A DNA stretch of 64,000 bases from Chitinophaga rhizophila (GTDB lineage Bacteria > Bacteroidota > Bacteroidia > Chitinophagales > Chitinophagaceae). The notes under the pieces are model-generated. The model made no database searches. It saw only the letters and a program-made list of their open reading frames with translations, and had not been told where the DNA came from. This document shows, in pieces, positions 36,144 through 44,958 of the stretch. The stretch lies in assembly GCF_019492185.1 (NCBI RefSeq), contig NZ_JAICCF010000001.1, forward strand, positions 682,001 to 746,000, written 5' to 3'. Positions within the stretch are counted from its first letter, which is position 1; each line of letters opens with the position of its first letter. The translations under genes and the position numbers were made by a program.

Positions 36144-36157
36144 GGTGTTTAAACACC
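36144..36157. promoter_or_regulatory. 14-bp palindrome GGTGTTTAAACACC
   Basis: Perfect dyad about 140 bp upstream of the start of the receptor gene at 36007. It resembles a dimer-binding site; no binding protein can be named. Confidence 0.3.
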
Positions 36158-36373
36158 TATTTCAGGGTATAACATGTGAGGCAGAAAGTCTAGTTCCCGA
36201 CAGTAAAGAGGAGGCTGTGACGGTATGGGTGCAGGTCGGTTGTTATAATTAACCACCGGGTAGTAGTTAGGCAATGATCTATCATGAGGGACAAGGAACT
36301 ATTGTCTTATTGAATGATCTCTTAATTAAGAATAGGGATAAGAGGAGTATTGGGTAATGGACGGAGAGCTTCC

Positions 36374-36406
36374 GGACGAACAAGGGACGAACTAGCGACG
36401 AACAAG
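36374..36406. repeat. Three tandem 11-bp repeats (GGACGAACAAG)
   Basis: Units at 36374-36384, 36385-36395 and 36396-36406 differ by one base each from the first. The period is one helical turn. Confidence 0.75.
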
Positions 36407-36666
36407 AGGTGGACTTGAAACACACCCTTGCTGGTGTGTAGTTGGATAACCGGCAGGGGGTACAGCGCGTTGACGCAGTCAGGCGATGTTATAGTGAAGC
36501 CGGCAGGTTAATTTTGTACAAAGTACGCCTTAAAATTACCGTAGCAACACTTTTTTTTGTAGACTTGTGTAAAGATTCAGGGACAAACTTTTCAGCACTA
36601 CCCCAAACGAACATCTGTCAGTCAACTAATATATTTTACTACTTAGACCCCATATTTCTCTGTACT

Positions 36667-37188
36667 ATGCGTGAGGACCTCTTTATGCGCATCATCCCCT
36701 CAGCACCGGTTATTTCCGAACCGGGATTCCTGCTTTCATTGCGGGTCGCCTGGCCATGGAATACCTGCCTGACTATCTCGGGTATATTGCCTGTAGCCTG
36801 CTGGAGCATTGTTGCCATATGGATCGTTAGCATCATCAAAAGACCGGATGTCTATGGGAAGCGGCAGCATGAGCTATTGTTCAAGCTGAAGCAGCGACAG
36901 GTAATGGTACCCGTACAGCAGGTAAATATACAGGAAGCGGAGCGTAAGCGGATAGCAGCTGGCGCTACCATCCGGATGCGGTATTATCCTGACTACCCGG
37001 AGATGCTGGTGGAGGATGACGGCGTCAAACTACCACCTACTACCGCCCGGCCCTCAGGCATCGGCTTGTCAGGCGTGCATACCTGCTTGAAATCCATGGG
37101 AGGACATTTACACATCGATTCCGGTATTTCCGGCACCACCTTTATCATTCAAATTCCCGTAATTCCGCAACATGCAGCCAACCCTTAA
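36667..37188 (+). pseudogene. Decayed LuxR-system histidine kinase lacking H-box and N-box
   Basis: 173 aa from the ATG at 36667. One transmembrane helix (TISGILPVACWSIVAIWIVSII, about 36-57) is followed by a coiled segment and the start of a HisKA_3 motif, EAERKRIA at 90-97. The sequence then jumps straight to the end of the ATPase domain: VEDDGV near 115-120, SGIGLSGV near 130-137 and HIDSGISGTTFIIQIPV near 149-165. The phospho-accepting His and the Asn box that should lie between are gone, a loss of very roughly 100 residues in frame. Kinase activity is therefore not expected. It overlaps the response-regulator start by 17 bp. Confidence 0.8.
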
Positions 37189-37798
37189 CGTCATCCTCGC
37201 AGATGATCACACCCTCTTTGCCGACGGCATCCGCGCCCTGCTGGAACAGGTGCCGCACATTACAGTACAGGGCATCGCTTCTAATGGCCAGGTATTGATA
37301 GAAATGCTACACCGCCACCAGCCCGATCTTGCCATCCTGGACATCAACATGCCCGTGCTGAATGGCCTGGAAGTAACAAAGGTTATCCGGAGAGACCTCC
37401 CCCAGGTCCGTACGATCATCCTTTCCAGCTATAATGATCCCCATCTGATATCGCTGTCCCTCGAATATGGGGCAGACGGTTACCTGATGAAGACTTGTAA
37501 TCAGTATGAGTTATTACAGGGTATCAGCCTGGTCATGCAGGGAGAGAAGTGTTTTCCGCGCGTCCATAAACAGGCAGAACAGGAGGCAGAGCACCTCCCT
37601 TTCAGGGAATTTAACCTTACCAGACGGGAAACGGAGATCTTACACCTTATCAATCAACAGTTTACCAATCAGCAGATTGCTACGCATCTGTATCTGAGCA
37701 TTTATACCGTCGAAACACACCGGAAAAATATTATGCAGAAACTGCACCTGAAAAGTCCTGCAGCCCTGACCCGTTTTCTCCTGGAGAAAGGGCTGTAA
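37172..37798 (+). CDS. NarL/FixJ (LuxR-type) response regulator
   Basis: 208 aa, complete. The receiver domain (about 1-125) has ADDH near 10-13, the phospho-acceptor Asp near 55 (LAILDINMPVLNGLE), the conserved Ser in TIILSSYND, and the Lys in YLMKTC. The GerE/LuxR HTH (about 145-205) reads LTRRETEILHLINQQFTNQQIATHLYLSIYTVETHRKNIMQKL. All receiver residues are kept although the kinase encoded just upstream has decayed. Phosphorylation would have to come from another kinase or from small phosphodonors. Confidence 0.95.
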   Translation: MQPTLNVILADDHTLFADGIRALLEQVPHITVQGIASNGQVLIEMLHRHQPDLAILDINMPVLNGLEVTKVIRRDLPQVRTIILSSYNDPHLISLSLEYGADGYLMKTCNQYELLQGISLVMQGEKCFPRVHKQAEQEAEHLPFREFNLTRRETEILHLINQQFTNQQIATHLYLSIYTVETHRKNIMQKLHLKSPAALTRFLLEKGL

Positions 37799-37851
37799 CC
37801 AGTCGCCACAGCATCTACCATGCCATTCTGTCATTTTCGGATTTTATTACT

Positions 37852-37859
37852 TAGTTTTG
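37852..37859 (+). promoter_or_regulatory. -7 box of miaB
   Basis: TAGTTTTG matches TAnnTTTG and predicts a leader of about 20 nt to the ATG at 37884. Confidence 0.4.
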
Positions 37860-37883
37860 CTTTCTTAAAATTACTTGAAAAGG

Positions 37884-39305
37884 ATGCTGGAACAGGTTAC
37901 AAAAGTGCATGACGAAAGTCGCCAGGGCGAGGCTTACGCGCCTGTGGCCGGAGAATCACAGACTTATACAAAGAAATTCTATATAGAGAGCTATGGTTGC
38001 CAGATGAACTTTAATGATAGTGAGATCGTGGCATCCATTCTAAAAGAGGAAGGCTTTGGTCCTACCCGTAATGTGGAGGAAGCCAGCCTGGTATTGCTGA
38101 ATACGTGTTCGATCCGTGAGAAGGCGGAGACAACCGTACGCAAGCGATTGACGGAAATACGTAAGATAAAGCAGCGTAACCCGGAACTCCTGGTAGGAGT
38201 ACTGGGCTGTATGGCGGAGCGCCTGAAGGCCAAACTACTGGAAGAGGAAAAACTGGTAGATATGGTGGTAGGCCCAGATGCCTACAGAACCCTGCCGGCC
38301 CTGATCGAAGAAGCAGAAACCGGCCAGAAAGCCGTGAATGTTATCCTGAGCAGGGAAGAAACCTATGGTGATATCAATCCTGTAAGACTGGACAGCAATG
38401 GTGTTACGGCCTTCGTTTCTATTATGCGTGGCTGTAATAACATGTGTTCTTTCTGTGTGGTACCATTCACCCGTGGCCGTGAGCGTAGCAGGGATACAGC
38501 GTCTGTTATCCAGGAAGCGACAGACCTGTTCAACAGGGGCTACCGCGAGGTAACACTGCTGGGGCAGAATGTGGACTCTTATTACTGGGTGAACCCGGAT
38601 AATAATGATGATATCACCACCTTTGCCAATCTGCTGGAAGCAGTTGCACAGATCAGCCCATTGCTCAGAGTACGATTCAGTACCTCCCATCCCAAAGATA
38701 TTACTGACGATGTCCTGCATACTATGGCCAGGTACGAGAATATCTGCAAATACATCCACCTGCCTATGCAGAGCGGAAGTACCCGTATACTGCAGCTGAT
38801 GAACCGTACCTATACCAGGGAATGGTACATGAAAAAGGTAGACCGCATCCGCGAGATACTACCCGGCTGCGCCTTATCTACCGACGTCATCACCGGTTTC
38901 TGTACAGAAACAGAAGAAGACCACCAGGATACGATGACCCTGATGGACTATGCCCGCTATGACCTGGCATATATGTTCTTCTACTCTGAACGTCCGGGTA
39001 CGCTGGCAGCACGCCGTTACCAGGATGATGTGCCGGAAGAGGTGAAGAAGCGCAGACTGGCAGAAGTGGTGGAACTACACCGTGGACAGTCACTCAGAAG
39101 TATGCAGCAGGACGTTGGTAAAACGTTCAAAGTACTGATAGAAGGTACTTCTAAACGTTCCGAAGATCAGCTTTTCGGCAGAACAGATCATAACAAGGTG
39201 GTAGTATTCCCGAAAGAGGACTTCCGCAAAGGTGAATATGTTTGGGTGAAGGTAGATGATTGTACTGCCGGCACCTTACTGGGAACTTCGACAGGGCGAG
39301 CTTAA
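37884..39305 (+). CDS. miaB: tRNA-2-methylthio-N6-isopentenyladenosine synthase MiaB
   Basis: Radical-SAM methylthiotransferase that adds a methylthio group to i6A37 of tRNAs reading UNN codons. 473 aa from the ATG; a TTG nine bases earlier is an alternative start. The N-terminal UPF0004 domain carries the three Cys for the auxiliary cluster ([22 protein letters not shown]). The radical SAM motif is CNNMCSFC in [26 protein letters not shown]-terminal TRAM domain closes the protein ([22 protein letters not shown], then [15 protein letters not shown]). It heads a housekeeping run that continues through secG. Confidence 0.97.
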   Translation: MLEQVTKVHDESRQGEAYAPVAGESQTYTKKFYIESYGCQMNFNDSEIVASILKEEGFGPTRNVEEASLVLLNTCSIREKAETTVRKRLTEIRKIKQRNPELLVGVLGCMAERLKAKLLEEEKLVDMVVGPDAYRTLPALIEEAETGQKAVNVILSREETYGDINPVRLDSNGVTAFVSIMRGCNNMCSFCVVPFTRGRERSRDTASVIQEATDLFNRGYREVTLLGQNVDSYYWVNPDNNDDITTFANLLEAVAQISPLLRVRFSTSHPKDITDDVLHTMARYENICKYIHLPMQSGSTRILQLMNRTYTREWYMKKVDRIREILPGCALSTDVITGFCTETEEDHQDTMTLMDYARYDLAYMFFYSERPGTLAARRYQDDVPEEVKKRRLAEVVELHRGQSLRSMQQDVGKTFKVLIEGTSKRSEDQLFGRTDHNKVVVFPKEDFRKGEYVWVKVDDCTAGTLLGTSTGRA

Positions 39306-39377
39306 AAGACAAATTAATTGGATCACAGCACTATTTACAGTGCCTCATGGCCTGTAAGTGGGTAAATTGAGGATGAT

Positions 39378-40637
39378 ATGGATAATAACATACAGTCCAT
39401 TAAAAACAGGTTTGGCATTATAGGAAACTCTCCTGCATTGAATTATGCATTGCAGGTAGCAGCACAGGTATCCAACACGGATCTGACGGTGCTGATAGTA
39501 GGGGAAAGCGGCGTTGGTAAAGAGGCGTTTTCAAATGTTATCCATTCATTGAGTGCCCGTAAACATAATCCGTTTATTGCCGTAAACTGCGGTGCCATCC
39601 CTGAAGGGACTATTGACTCAGAACTTTTCGGCCACGAGAAAGGCTCCTTTACAGGAGCAGTAGATAGCCGGAAAGGTTATTTTGAAACCGTAAATGGCGG
39701 TACTATCTTCCTGGATGAGATCGGGGAAATGCCGCTGGGTACACAGGCCCGCCTGCTGCGCGTACTGGAAACAGGCGAGTTTATCAGGGTGGGTTCTTCC
39801 AAAGTACAGAAGACAGACGTAAGAGTCATTGCAGCAACCAACAGGGACCTGCTGGATCATACGCAACAGGGTAAGTTCAGGGAAGACCTCTATTATCGTC
39901 TGAATACAGTGCCGATCCGCGTTCCGGCCCTGAGAGACAGGAAAGAAGACATTCCTATCCTGTTCCGTAAGTTCTGTGTAGATTTCTCTGAGCGCTACAA
40001 AACACCGGCTATCCAGCTGGATGAAGAGGCCCGTAACATACTGGTGAACTATCCGTGGAGAGGTAACGTGCGTGAACTGAAGAATATGGCAGAACAGATC
40101 TCGGTATTATCGCCAGAGAAACTGATCAATGCCGATCAGCTCAGAACGTTCCTGAAAGATGCTCCCGAGGCTTCCAGACTGCCTATGTTAGCTTCCCCAC
40201 AGGCCAAAAGCGGTGGCGACTTTGCCAGCGAAAGGGATATCCTGTACAAACTCTTCTTTGATATGAAGAAGGATGTGACAGAGCTGAAAAAGATGTTTTT
40301 CGATATCCTGCAGAACCCTGCCATGGCACACAATGGTAACTTCCAGGACAATCACGTACTGCACAGTTTCCATCCGCAGTCAGAGGTATCTGCTACAGCA
40401 GTATCAGTACCGCAGGCTATCTCATCCCCCCAACCGATCATACTGCAACAGGATAATAACAAAATAGATCACCACGAAGAGGTGGAAGAGACGTTATCTA
40501 TTGCCGACAAAGAGAAAGAACTGATCGTCAAGGCCCTGAAAAAGCATAAGGGTAAAAGGAAAGATGCTGCGCTGGACCTCGGTATCTCTGAAAGAACATT
40601 ATACAGAAAACTGAAAGAATACAACATTAACGAATAA
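39378..40637 (+). CDS. Sigma-54-dependent transcriptional activator without a receiver domain
   Basis: 419 aa. The AAA+ core begins almost at the N-terminus. Walker A is GESGVGKE (42-49), the sigma-54 contact loop is GSFTGA (89-94, the permitted variant of GAFTGA), and Walker B is GTIFLDE (108-114). A Gln/Ser-rich linker (about 280-375) follows, then a Fis-type HTH (KHKGKRKDAALDLGISERTLYRKLKEYNI). There is no receiver, GAF or PAS domain, so its activity is not gated by a partner in the usual way. It sits directly between miaB and lptE. Confidence 0.95.
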   Translation: MDNNIQSIKNRFGIIGNSPALNYALQVAAQVSNTDLTVLIVGESGVGKEAFSNVIHSLSARKHNPFIAVNCGAIPEGTIDSELFGHEKGSFTGAVDSRKGYFETVNGGTIFLDEIGEMPLGTQARLLRVLETGEFIRVGSSKVQKTDVRVIAATNRDLLDHTQQGKFREDLYYRLNTVPIRVPALRDRKEDIPILFRKFCVDFSERYKTPAIQLDEEARNILVNYPWRGNVRELKNMAEQISVLSPEKLINADQLRTFLKDAPEASRLPMLASPQAKSGGDFASERDILYKLFFDMKKDVTELKKMFFDILQNPAMAHNGNFQDNHVLHSFHPQSEVSATAVSVPQAISSPQPIILQQDNNKIDHHEEVEETLSIADKEKELIVKALKKHKGKRKDAALDLGISERTLYRKLKEYNINE

Positions 40638-40640
40638 GCT

Positions 40641-40676
40641 GGTTGTCTGCCGGAATGGATATTCCGGTAGACAGCC
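40641..40676 (+). other. RNA hairpin between the activator gene and lptE
   Basis: A 16-bp stem (40641-40656 with 40661-40676, two G-U pairs) and a 4-nt loop start three bases after the activator stop codon. No T-run follows, so a processing or attenuation site is more likely than a simple terminator. Confidence 0.55.
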
Positions 40677-40690
40677 TCAATACATGTAAG

Positions 40691-41206
40691 ATGATCAGAT
40701 TAATTCAGGGATTACTTGCCATCAGCTTAGTGCTTGTACTGGGTGGATGCTCAGTTCATTATTCCGCATCAGGAGCAAGTATAGAACAAGGCGCTAAAAC
40801 AGTCAATGTCCGTTTCATCGAAAACAGGGCTCCTATCAACAACCCTACACTAAGCCAGAACCTGACTGAGCGGCTGCGTAACAAAGTGCAGGCGCAGACT
40901 AAACTGGTACAGATCAATGAGGAAGGGGCCGACTATGAGTTTAAGGGCAATGTGACTGGTTACTCTTTCAGCAATGCCGCAGTAACGAATGTGGACCAGG
41001 CAGCTACCTCCAGGCTGACAGTAACAATCAGTATTACTTTTATAAAGCGTATCGGTGACAAGAAAGGGTTTACCCAGTCGTTTACCCGCTCTGCTGACTT
41101 CTCCGCATCTGCGCTTCCGAGTACAGTGGAAAATAACCTGCTGGAAACAACTATTCTGCCACAGATCGTAGATGACATTTTCAATAAAGCGTTTGCTAAC
41201 TGGTAA
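40691..41206 (+). CDS. lptE: LptE-like LPS-assembly lipoprotein
   Basis: 171 aa from the ATG at 40691. The upstream in-frame ATG at 40643 lies inside a hairpin and gives a poor signal. The lipobox LGGC ends at Cys20 (LLAISLVLVLGGCSVHYSASGA). The mature part has the LptE pattern of Bacteroidota: KTVNVRFIENRAP, then LSQNLTERLRNKV and ADYEFKGNVTGYSF, then LLETTILPQIVDDIFNKAFANW. It would sit at the outer membrane with LptD during LPS insertion. The gene order miaB, activator, lptE, hypothetical, secG looks like a conserved housekeeping block of the phylum. Confidence 0.88.
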   Translation: MIRLIQGLLAISLVLVLGGCSVHYSASGASIEQGAKTVNVRFIENRAPINNPTLSQNLTERLRNKVQAQTKLVQINEEGADYEFKGNVTGYSFSNAAVTNVDQAATSRLTVTISITFIKRIGDKKGFTQSFTRSADFSASALPSTVENNLLETTILPQIVDDIFNKAFANW

Positions 41207-41254
41207 GTATTACAAAAACTTTCGTATTTAACTTTTTTTCATACTTTAGCAGCC

Positions 41255-42499
41255 ATGACCGCAAACAGGATTGTCCAACACATATTCCAGCAACCTGATA
41301 TCAAGCTGGTTGACGAGTCCGCCCTTGAGCGACTGGTGTCTTCCTATCCGTACTTTACGGCTGCCCGCCTGCTGCTGGCGCGTAAACAGTATACGATACA
41401 TAAAAACCTGCTGTCGCCAGCTGTTAAGAAGGCACAGCAGTACAGCAACAATATGCACTACTTCTACCGCTTTGTCACTACAGACGAGAAAAGTCTCGCT
41501 GTTGTGGAAGAAGCGCCGGTAGTACCAGCAGCTGTTGCTCCGGAGGAGACGCCTGTATTTTCTGTAGAGGAAAGCGCACCAGTGGCGGAACCAGTACAGA
41601 CACCTGTAAATGAGCCGGTTGCAGCATTTGAAGCGCCAGCACCTTTACCAGTGCCGGAAGCACCGGCAGCTGTTGCTACAGTAGCAGAAATACCTGAGCC
41701 TGAGGCAATAACGACACAGCAGCCGACGCCAGAACCGCCTGCATTTATACCGGAAGCGCCTGTTACAGCCGCTACTATTGCCGCATCACCTGCAGCTCCG
41801 CCGGTAGAGGATACGCCGGCTGAAGAAGAGGAAGCCGATATCTCAGCATGGGATGAACCAGTTACCACCCCTGCTGAGGAAGAAGAAAAGGAGGAGGAAG
41901 AGGAAGCTATAACGGTGACTGCAAATGAGGTACAAACAGCGCCTGTGGAGGAAACACCGGCTATTGCACCCTTAGCGGAAGCACCGGTTGTACATGTTGA
42001 GGCTGTGCCATCAGCACCTGCGCCGGCCACTATAAAGATATTCCCGCTGGATACTTCAGCGCCAGAAGATAACTCACTGACCTTCCAGCCATTATATAGC
42101 GATGACTATTTCGCATACAAACGCCTGAAAGATCCGGAGCATGCTGAAACCCTTAACGAGAAGGGAGCAGCAGAAATGAAGAGCTTCACTTCCTGGCTGA
42201 GAGAGATGAAAACTACCTTTGCAGAAAAGGCCAGTAAGAAGTGGTACCAGGAGCAGATGAACCGTAGCTATGAAGATGCTAATCCGGAAGTTTCTGAGGC
42301 AGTAGAGAAGATGGCAATGGAGTCTATTACGCTGAACAATGACATTGTATCAGAGACACTTGCAGAGATCTGGGCCCGCCAGCAGAAGTACCAGACAGCG
42401 ATCCATATATATCAAAAATTAAGTTTGCTTAATCCCAACAAAAGCGCTTATTTTGCGCAAAAGATTAAAGAACTTCAGTTACTAACAGAAAAAAGTTAA
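41255..42499 (+). CDS. Conserved protein with long Ala/Pro/Glu-rich linker
   Basis: 414 aa. The N-terminal 80 residues (IVQHIFQQPDIKLVDESALERLVSSYPYFTAARLLLARKQY) and the C-terminal 130 (FTSWLREMKTTFAEKASKKWYQEQM, then VSETLAEIWARQQKYQTAIHIYQKLSLLNPNKSAYFAQKI) look folded. The C-terminal part resembles a tetratricopeptide-type helix pair. Between them, about residues 85-265, lies a low-complexity stretch rich in Ala, Pro, Glu and Val. I do not recognise a family name. It lies between lptE and secG, 10 bp before secG, so it belongs to the envelope-biogenesis run. The linker is probably a flexible spacer. Confidence 0.87.
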   Translation: MTANRIVQHIFQQPDIKLVDESALERLVSSYPYFTAARLLLARKQYTIHKNLLSPAVKKAQQYSNNMHYFYRFVTTDEKSLAVVEEAPVVPAAVAPEETPVFSVEESAPVAEPVQTPVNEPVAAFEAPAPLPVPEAPAAVATVAEIPEPEAITTQQPTPEPPAFIPEAPVTAATIAASPAAPPVEDTPAEEEEADISAWDEPVTTPAEEEEKEEEEEAITVTANEVQTAPVEETPAIAPLAEAPVVHVEAVPSAPAPATIKIFPLDTSAPEDNSLTFQPLYSDDYFAYKRLKDPEHAETLNEKGAAEMKSFTSWLREMKTTFAEKASKKWYQEQMNRSYEDANPEVSEAVEKMAMESITLNNDIVSETLAEIWARQQKYQTAIHIYQKLSLLNPNKSAYFAQKIKELQLLTEKS

Positions 42500-42509
42500 C
42501 TTATATACT

Positions 42510-42836
42510 ATGTTATTGATTTTCGGCATTTTAATCATCCTGGCCTGTGTGCTTTTGGGCTTTTTCGTACTGGTACAGAACCCAAAAGGTGGTGGTTTAT
42601 CCGGTAATTTAGGTGGATTTGGCAACCAGGTGATGGGTGTACGCCAGACTACAGATGTACTCGAAAAAGGTACCTGGGTATTGTCTGCTATCATTGCCGT
42701 TCTTTGCCTGACATCTTCCCTGTTCATCAGCAGAGGTACTACTCCTGAAACAAGGAAAGCAATCATGGAACAAAATGCTAACGTGCCAACAGCTCCGGCT
42801 CCGGCACCTGCTACTCCGGTAACTCCGGCTCCGTAG
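42510..42836 (+). CDS. secG: Preprotein translocase subunit SecG
   Basis: 108 aa. Two transmembrane helices (LLIFGILIILACVLLGFFVLVQNP and WVLSAIIAVLCLTSSLFIS) flank the conserved QNPKGGGLSGNLGGFGNQVMGVRQTTDVLEKGTW loop. That is the SecG hallmark pattern. A Pro/Ala-rich tail follows. SecG aids SecYE-mediated protein export. A terminator lies 45 bp downstream. Confidence 0.96.
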   Translation: MLLIFGILIILACVLLGFFVLVQNPKGGGLSGNLGGFGNQVMGVRQTTDVLEKGTWVLSAIIAVLCLTSSLFISRGTTPETRKAIMEQNANVPTAPAPAPATPVTPAP

Positions 42837-42878
42837 CCAGCACCAGGAAAGTAATCAGTGCTGTAAAAGCTATTTCAG

Positions 42879-42906
42879 AACCTCGCCCTTACAAGCGAGG
42901 TTTTTT
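42879..42906 (+). terminator. Intrinsic terminator of secG
   Basis: AACCTCGC (42879-42886) pairs with GCGAGGTT (42895-42902) across an 8-nt loop, followed by TTTTA. Confidence 0.8.
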
Positions 42907-42921
42907 ATTGAATATCATCCT

Positions 42922-43980
42922 ATGGCAAAGAAAAGTAAAGCAAAAAAAAGTCAGCCCGGGAATGTATGGATGAAACGTCTGCTGGTAGCTGCCGCCGCAA
43001 TCATAGCCGGCCTGCTGGTATACGTAGGTTATCGTGTGTTTGGACCCAATACCAAAACCTTTGGCGACACTAAGTTCTTCTATGTACACACCGGCAGTAC
43101 CTATAAAGATGTACTCGACGGACTCGAAGAACAGGAAATTATCCGCAGCCGCACCAGCTTTGACTGGGTGGCCCGCGAACTGAGTTACCCAAGTAAGGTA
43201 AAAGCAGGTAAGTACAAGATCAGCAAGGGCATGAGCAATTTTGACCTGGTCAAAATGCTGCGCTCCGGAAAGCAGGTTCCTGTCAACCTCACTATCACCA
43301 AACTGCGTACAAAGCAGGACCTTACCAGGAAGATCAGTCACAACCTGGAAGCTGATTCAGCTACCTTCAGGGCGTTATTAAGCGACCAGGTATACCTCCG
43401 CCAGTTTGGCCTGGATACTAACACGGTCATGAGTGCCTTCATGCCTAATAGTTACCAGTTCTACTGGAACACCAGCGCAGAGAATGTCTTTAAGAAGATC
43501 CAGAAGGAAACAGAAGAGTTCTGGACAGATGAACGGAAGGCTTCCGCCCGCCGCCTGGGACTAACGCCGGTACAGGTAGTTATCCTGGCCTCTATCGTTG
43601 ATGAAGAGACCAATAAAAACGATGAAAAACCGATGATCTCCAGCGTATATCTGAACCGCTTCCGCAAAGGTATGCGCCTGCAGGCCGACCCGACGGTGAA
43701 GTTTGCCTTGCAGGACTTCTCCATCAGAAGGATCAGGGAAAAGCATATCAATTACGAGTCGCCTTACAATACCTACCAGGTAGCCGGCCTGCCCCCGGGA
43801 CCCATCTGTACCCCTTCTATCAAATCGATTGAAGCAGTACTGAATACACCTGATACCGATTACATCTATTTCTGTGCAAAGGCCGACTTCTCCGGATATC
43901 ACGCCTTCGCCGCTACCTATGCAGAGCACATGAAGAATGCACGTGCATTCCACCAGGCGCTCAACGCAAGAGGTATATAA
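42922..43980 (+). CDS. mltG: Endolytic murein transglycosylase MltG
   Basis: 352 aa. It cuts nascent glycan strands at the inner membrane and thereby sets chain length. A basic N-terminus precedes one transmembrane helix (LLVAAAAIIAGLLVYVGYRVF). A LysM-like domain follows. The YceG domain carries the catalytic Glu in ILASIVDEETNKNDEKPMISSVYLNRFRKGMRLQADPTV. NTYQVAGLPPGPICTPSIKSIEAVLNTPDTDYIYFCAK is the C-terminal signature. It lies 15 bp before the BrkB-like gene. Confidence 0.96.
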   Translation: MAKKSKAKKSQPGNVWMKRLLVAAAAIIAGLLVYVGYRVFGPNTKTFGDTKFFYVHTGSTYKDVLDGLEEQEIIRSRTSFDWVARELSYPSKVKAGKYKISKGMSNFDLVKMLRSGKQVPVNLTITKLRTKQDLTRKISHNLEADSATFRALLSDQVYLRQFGLDTNTVMSAFMPNSYQFYWNTSAENVFKKIQKETEEFWTDERKASARRLGLTPVQVVILASIVDEETNKNDEKPMISSVYLNRFRKGMRLQADPTVKFALQDFSIRRIREKHINYESPYNTYQVAGLPPGPICTPSIKSIEAVLNTPDTDYIYFCAKADFSGYHAFAATYAEHMKNARAFHQALNARGI

Positions 43981-43995
43981 CCACTGATTTACCTG

Positions 43996-44958
43996 ATGCC
44001 ATTCAGACCCGAACAGATCATTCTTGAATCAAAGCCTTTTCGCCGATTGGTCAATATCAGTAAGACGCTGGTATTACCAGGTTTCGAGGGGGTACCTTTG
44101 TATGATGTGGTGAAGTTCTTTCTGAAGGAAATGAATAACAGGAGTCTGGGGGAACGGGCAGCAGCTATTGCATTTAACTTCCTGCTGGCTATTCCCCCAT
44201 TCTTTATCTTCCTGTTTACACTCGTACCGTATATTCCCATGAAGAATGTGGAAGCTACCTTGTACGAGCTGGCTGAAGACGTTACCCCAAACTATAATAC
44301 CTACATCATTATACGGGACATGATCCATGACTTCCTGTATACCCACCGTAATGGATTGTTGTCCATAGCGTTCCTGATGGGCTTCTTTGCCTCATCGAAT
44401 GCTGTAATGGGTATAGCCAGGTCGTTCAATAAGAAACTACCCGGATTCCGCAGAAGGAAATGGTGGCAGAAACGCCTGATGGCCCTCAAACTAACGGCCC
44501 TGCTTATCTTCCTGTTACTGCTGACAGTGATCCTGATTATTGCACAGGGTACTATCCTGAGCTTCATTTTCAACTATTTCGGTATTACTAACCACCGTAT
44601 ATTGTCGCTGGCTGACGTGGCACGCTGGGTACTGATTGGTTTATTGTTCTTTTCTATGCTATCAGTGATCTACCGGTTCGTGCCGGCAACTACTAAAAAG
44701 TGGAAGTTTATTACAGCAGGTTCTATATTTGCCACCGTTCTGATGATATTGATGACCATTCTATTCTCCTTCTTTGTCAATAACTTCGGTAACTATAACA
44801 AAATCTACGGTTCTGTTGGTACCATCCTGATACTTATGTTGTCTGTCTACTTCTATTCCTATATCCTGTTAATTGGCTTTGAACTGAATACGAGTATCCG
44901 TATTCTGAAAGAGATTTCTAATATGAAAAAGGAAGATCTGCCACAGGAAGTAGAGTAA
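43996..44958 (+). CDS. YihY/BrkB-family inner-membrane protein
   Basis: 320 aa with about six transmembrane helices. GERAAAIAFNFLLAIPPFFIFLFTLVPYIP, GLLSIAFLMGFFASSNAVMGIARSFNK and GSIFATVLMILMTILFSFFVNNFGNYNKIYGSVGTIL are the standard YihY blocks. The family was once called ribonuclease BN in error; its real role is unsettled. It is likely cotranscribed with mltG. Confidence 0.92.
   Translation: MPFRPEQIILESKPFRRLVNISKTLVLPGFEGVPLYDVVKFFLKEMNNRSLGERAAAIAFNFLLAIPPFFIFLFTLVPYIPMKNVEATLYELAEDVTPNYNTYIIIRDMIHDFLYTHRNGLLSIAFLMGFFASSNAVMGIARSFNKKLPGFRRRKWWQKRLMALKLTALLIFLLLLTVILIIAQGTILSFIFNYFGITNHRILSLADVARWVLIGLLFFSMLSVIYRFVPATTKKWKFITAGSIFATVLMILMTILFSFFVNNFGNYNKIYGSVGTILILMLSVYFYSYILLIGFELNTSIRILKEISNMKKEDLPQEVE

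Larger units (their letters stand above)
36008..36666. other. Intergenic region with short repeats
   Basis: About 660 bp between the Oar-like receptor and the kinase remnant. It holds a 14-bp palindrome (36144-36157) and three tandem 11-bp units (36374-36406). A weak inverted repeat lies at 36420-36439. An in-frame extension of the next gene starts at 36442, but its residues look non-coding. Confidence 0.55.

Noticed and set aside
36442..36666. Upstream in-frame extension of the kinase remnant from an ATG at 36442
   Set aside because: The extra residues resemble no kinase sensor and follow intergenic repeats; 36667 is a better start directly before the membrane segment.
41464..42030. Minus-strand Ser/Gly/Thr/Ala-rich frame (188 aa)
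   Set aside because: Shadow of the Ala/Pro/Glu-rich linker on the plus strand.
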